Source: Bifidobacterium minimum (lineage in GTDB: Bacteria > Actinomycetota > Actinomycetes > Actinomycetales > Bifidobacteriaceae). Taken from it: a stretch of DNA of 64,000 nucleotides. The stretch is from positions 62,001-126,000 of the forward strand of contig NZ_JGZD01000004.1 of NCBI RefSeq assembly GCF_000741645.1, written 5' to 3'. Below the pieces are notes generated by a model. That model made no database searches, was not told where the DNA came from, and saw only the letters and a program-made list of their open reading frames with translations. Position 1 is the stretch's first letter. Every line of letters starts with the position of its first letter. Positions 62,703 through 64,000 of this stretch are shown here, piece by piece. The position numbers and the translations under genes are program-made.

Positions 62703-63917
62703 ATGGCTTTTCGACGCGTGAGGGCGCGCGTTGACGGGGATGAGTCGGCGCCGTCGGGACGCCGTGGCGTCTCGTCCGTGGTGGTCCGGATCTTCGGCGC
62801 GTTCGTGCTGGTCGGTGGTCTGGTCATGCTGCCTGTGGTCGTGTTCTCGGGTGTGGTCGCCGTCCGTCGTGTCATCGATGGTGAGGAGCGCGTGGACGCG
62901 TTGGATCTCACCTTCCTGTTGTTCTGCGCGCGTATTCTCGTCCAGAGTGCCGTGGGGCTGAGTCTGATCGTGTTCGGCGTCCTTCTTCTGCTGGATCGCC
63001 GTCGTCACGCGGCGGGCTGGGCCTATGTCCTCATCGTTCCCACGGTTCTCGAGGGTGCGCTGACGCTGTCTCTCGAAGGCGTGGTCCCCGCGCTGGCCGA
63101 GCCGGCCGTGCGACTCGTCGTGCTGATCGGAGTGTCGATCGAGCTCGATCCGGGGCTTATCGAGGAGAGACGCCTTCAGCGCACCCTGCGGAGGATGGAT
63201 GAGCGTGATGACTATGAGAAGGACGTCGCCCGCGGGATGGTCGGCAGGGACGACACCGGTCGCGGATATATCGCGCTCGACTTCTTCAACATCTTCTGGC
63301 TGTTCGTCATCGCCAGCGTCTTCGGACTGGCGCTGGAGACGGTGTACCGATTCGTGACGTCGGGGACTTTCGAGGATCGTGCGGGGCTTCTGTGGGGCCC
63401 CTTCTCTCCGATCTATGGATGCGGGGCGATTGTTCTCACCGTCATCCTCAACAGGCTGTGGCGGTCCAGCCCGCTGCTGATCTTCGTCGTCGGCGCGGTC
63501 GTCGGGGGGATGTTCGAGTATCTGGTCAGCTGGTTTATGGAGGTCGCGTTCGGCATCACGGCGTGGGACTACACCGGCCAGTGGTTGTCCATGGGGGGCA
63601 GAACGTCGGGCAAGTACATGGTCTTCTGGGGACTTCTTTCGGTGCTCTGGGTCAAGTTCCTGCTGCCTCGGACGCTGTTCCTGATCAATCTCATCCCGTG
63701 GCGTGTGCGGTATTCGCTGACCGTCGTGTGCGCGGTGCTGATGGCGATTGACATCGCCATGACGCTGATGGCCTTCGACTGCTGGTACGGCAGGATGGCG
63801 GGCCGGACGCCCGACTCCCCGATCACCGATTTCTTCGCCACCCACTTCAACGACGACGTCATGGCGCACCGCTTCCAGACCATGCATATCGACCCCAGCC
63901 GGTCGAGCCGCATGTAG
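62703..63917 (+). CDS. CmpB-family putative ABC transporter permease / multi-span membrane protein
   Basis: A 404-aa protein with four helices in the N-terminal half and about four in the C-terminal half. The latter (FNIFWLFVIASVFGLALETVYRF, GPFSPIYGCGAIVLT, EYLVSWFMEVAFG, WDYTGQWLSMGGRTSGKYMVFWG) matches the CmpB-type family annotated as putative ABC permease, whose function is unknown. The ATG at 62703 is chosen for AGGGAGG 6 nt upstream. Confidence 0.78.
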   Translation: MAFRRVRARVDGDESAPSGRRGVSSVVVRIFGAFVLVGGLVMLPVVVFSGVVAVRRVIDGEERVDALDLTFLLFCARILVQSAVGLSLIVFGVLLLLDRRRHAAGWAYVLIVPTVLEGALTLSLEGVVPALAEPAVRLVVLIGVSIELDPGLIEERRLQRTLRRMDERDDYEKDVARGMVGRDDTGRGYIALDFFNIFWLFVIASVFGLALETVYRFVTSGTFEDRAGLLWGPFSPIYGCGAIVLTVILNRLWRSSPLLIFVVGAVVGGMFEYLVSWFMEVAFGITAWDYTGQWLSMGGRTSGKYMVFWGLLSVLWVKFLLPRTLFLINLIPWRVRYSLTVVCAVLMAIDIAMTLMAFDCWYGRMAGRTPDSPITDFFATHFNDDVMAHRFQTMHIDPSRSSRM

Positions 63918-63965
63918 GGCACAATCGGCTGGGGTCGCGTATGACGACTTCGGAACCGTGGTTTT

Positions 63966-64000
63966 CTAGAAGTCCCAGTCGTCGTCGTCGGTCTCCACGG
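63966..64000 (-). CDS. nrdF: ribonucleotide reductase beta subunit NrdF, 3' end only
   Basis: The last 11 codons before TAG (63966-63968) on the minus strand encode VETDDDDWDF, the C-terminal tail typical of class Ib R2F subunits in actinobacteria, the part that docks on NrdE. The rest of the gene is off the right edge. Call rests on this short tail alone. Confidence 0.6.
   Translation of the reverse strand, partial: VETDDDDWDF

Overview
The window is GC-rich, densely coded DNA from a high-GC Gram-positive bacterium. Gene content and order point to Bifidobacteriaceae, most likely Bifidobacterium: an fhaA-fhaB-pstP end of the actinobacterial division/Ser-Thr kinase cluster, tgt beside tRNA-Leu and htrA, class II aldolase beside purA, a pdxST pair with a MocR regulator, and class Ib nrdF at the right edge. 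Genus is inference; no rRNA or other species marker is present.

Left third (1-26 kb), mostly housekeeping: pstP (cut by the left edge), fhaB, fhaA; a prolyl oligopeptidase-type peptidase overlapping a lysophospholipase-like hydrolase; a MetE-like methyltransferase; tRNA-Leu(CAG); tgt; htrA; the vitamin B6 genes mocR/pdxT/pdxS with a repeated operator; a P1B-type ATPase; an adrenodoxin-reductase-like ferredoxin reductase; htpX; tRNA-Gly(CCC); a nitroreductase/DUF1304 pair; fba; purA; and a ClC chloride transporter.

Middle (26-42 kb), amino acids and thiamine: a branched-chain amino acid ABC operon livH-M-G-F-K in which livH carries an added extracellular domain and livG is frameshifted; a LacI regulator followed by only the last 42 residues of a MalG-type permease; an MHS-family transporter behind a leader peptide and attenuator; ilvC; a TPP-riboswitch-controlled thiS-thiF-thiG operon (thiG frameshifted); and an amino acid permease.

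Right third (42-64 kb), transport and envelope: a MarR regulator (frameshifted) with a heterodimeric ABC exporter that has one degenerate ATP site; then an iron-uptake locus of FTR1 permease, P19 lipoprotein, DUF2318 Fe-S membrane protein (frameshifted), two FtsX-type permeases, a MacB-like ATPase and an FMN-binding lipoprotein, with the flavin transferase gene apbE convergent at its left; then two giant YhgE/Pip proteins with a TetR regulator, a low-complexity membrane protein, a CmpB-type membrane protein and the 3' end of nrdF.

Three features recur. Four genes (livG, thiG, marR, the DUF2318 gene) are each broken by loss of one base in a short G or C run, which looks like a systematic sequencing or assembly error as much as true gene decay. 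Several genes have a TANNNT-like -10 box 6-7 nt before the start codon and no Shine-Dalgarno, suggesting leaderless mRNAs. Short tandem repeats of 12-18 bp are scattered at gene ends and in protein linkers.
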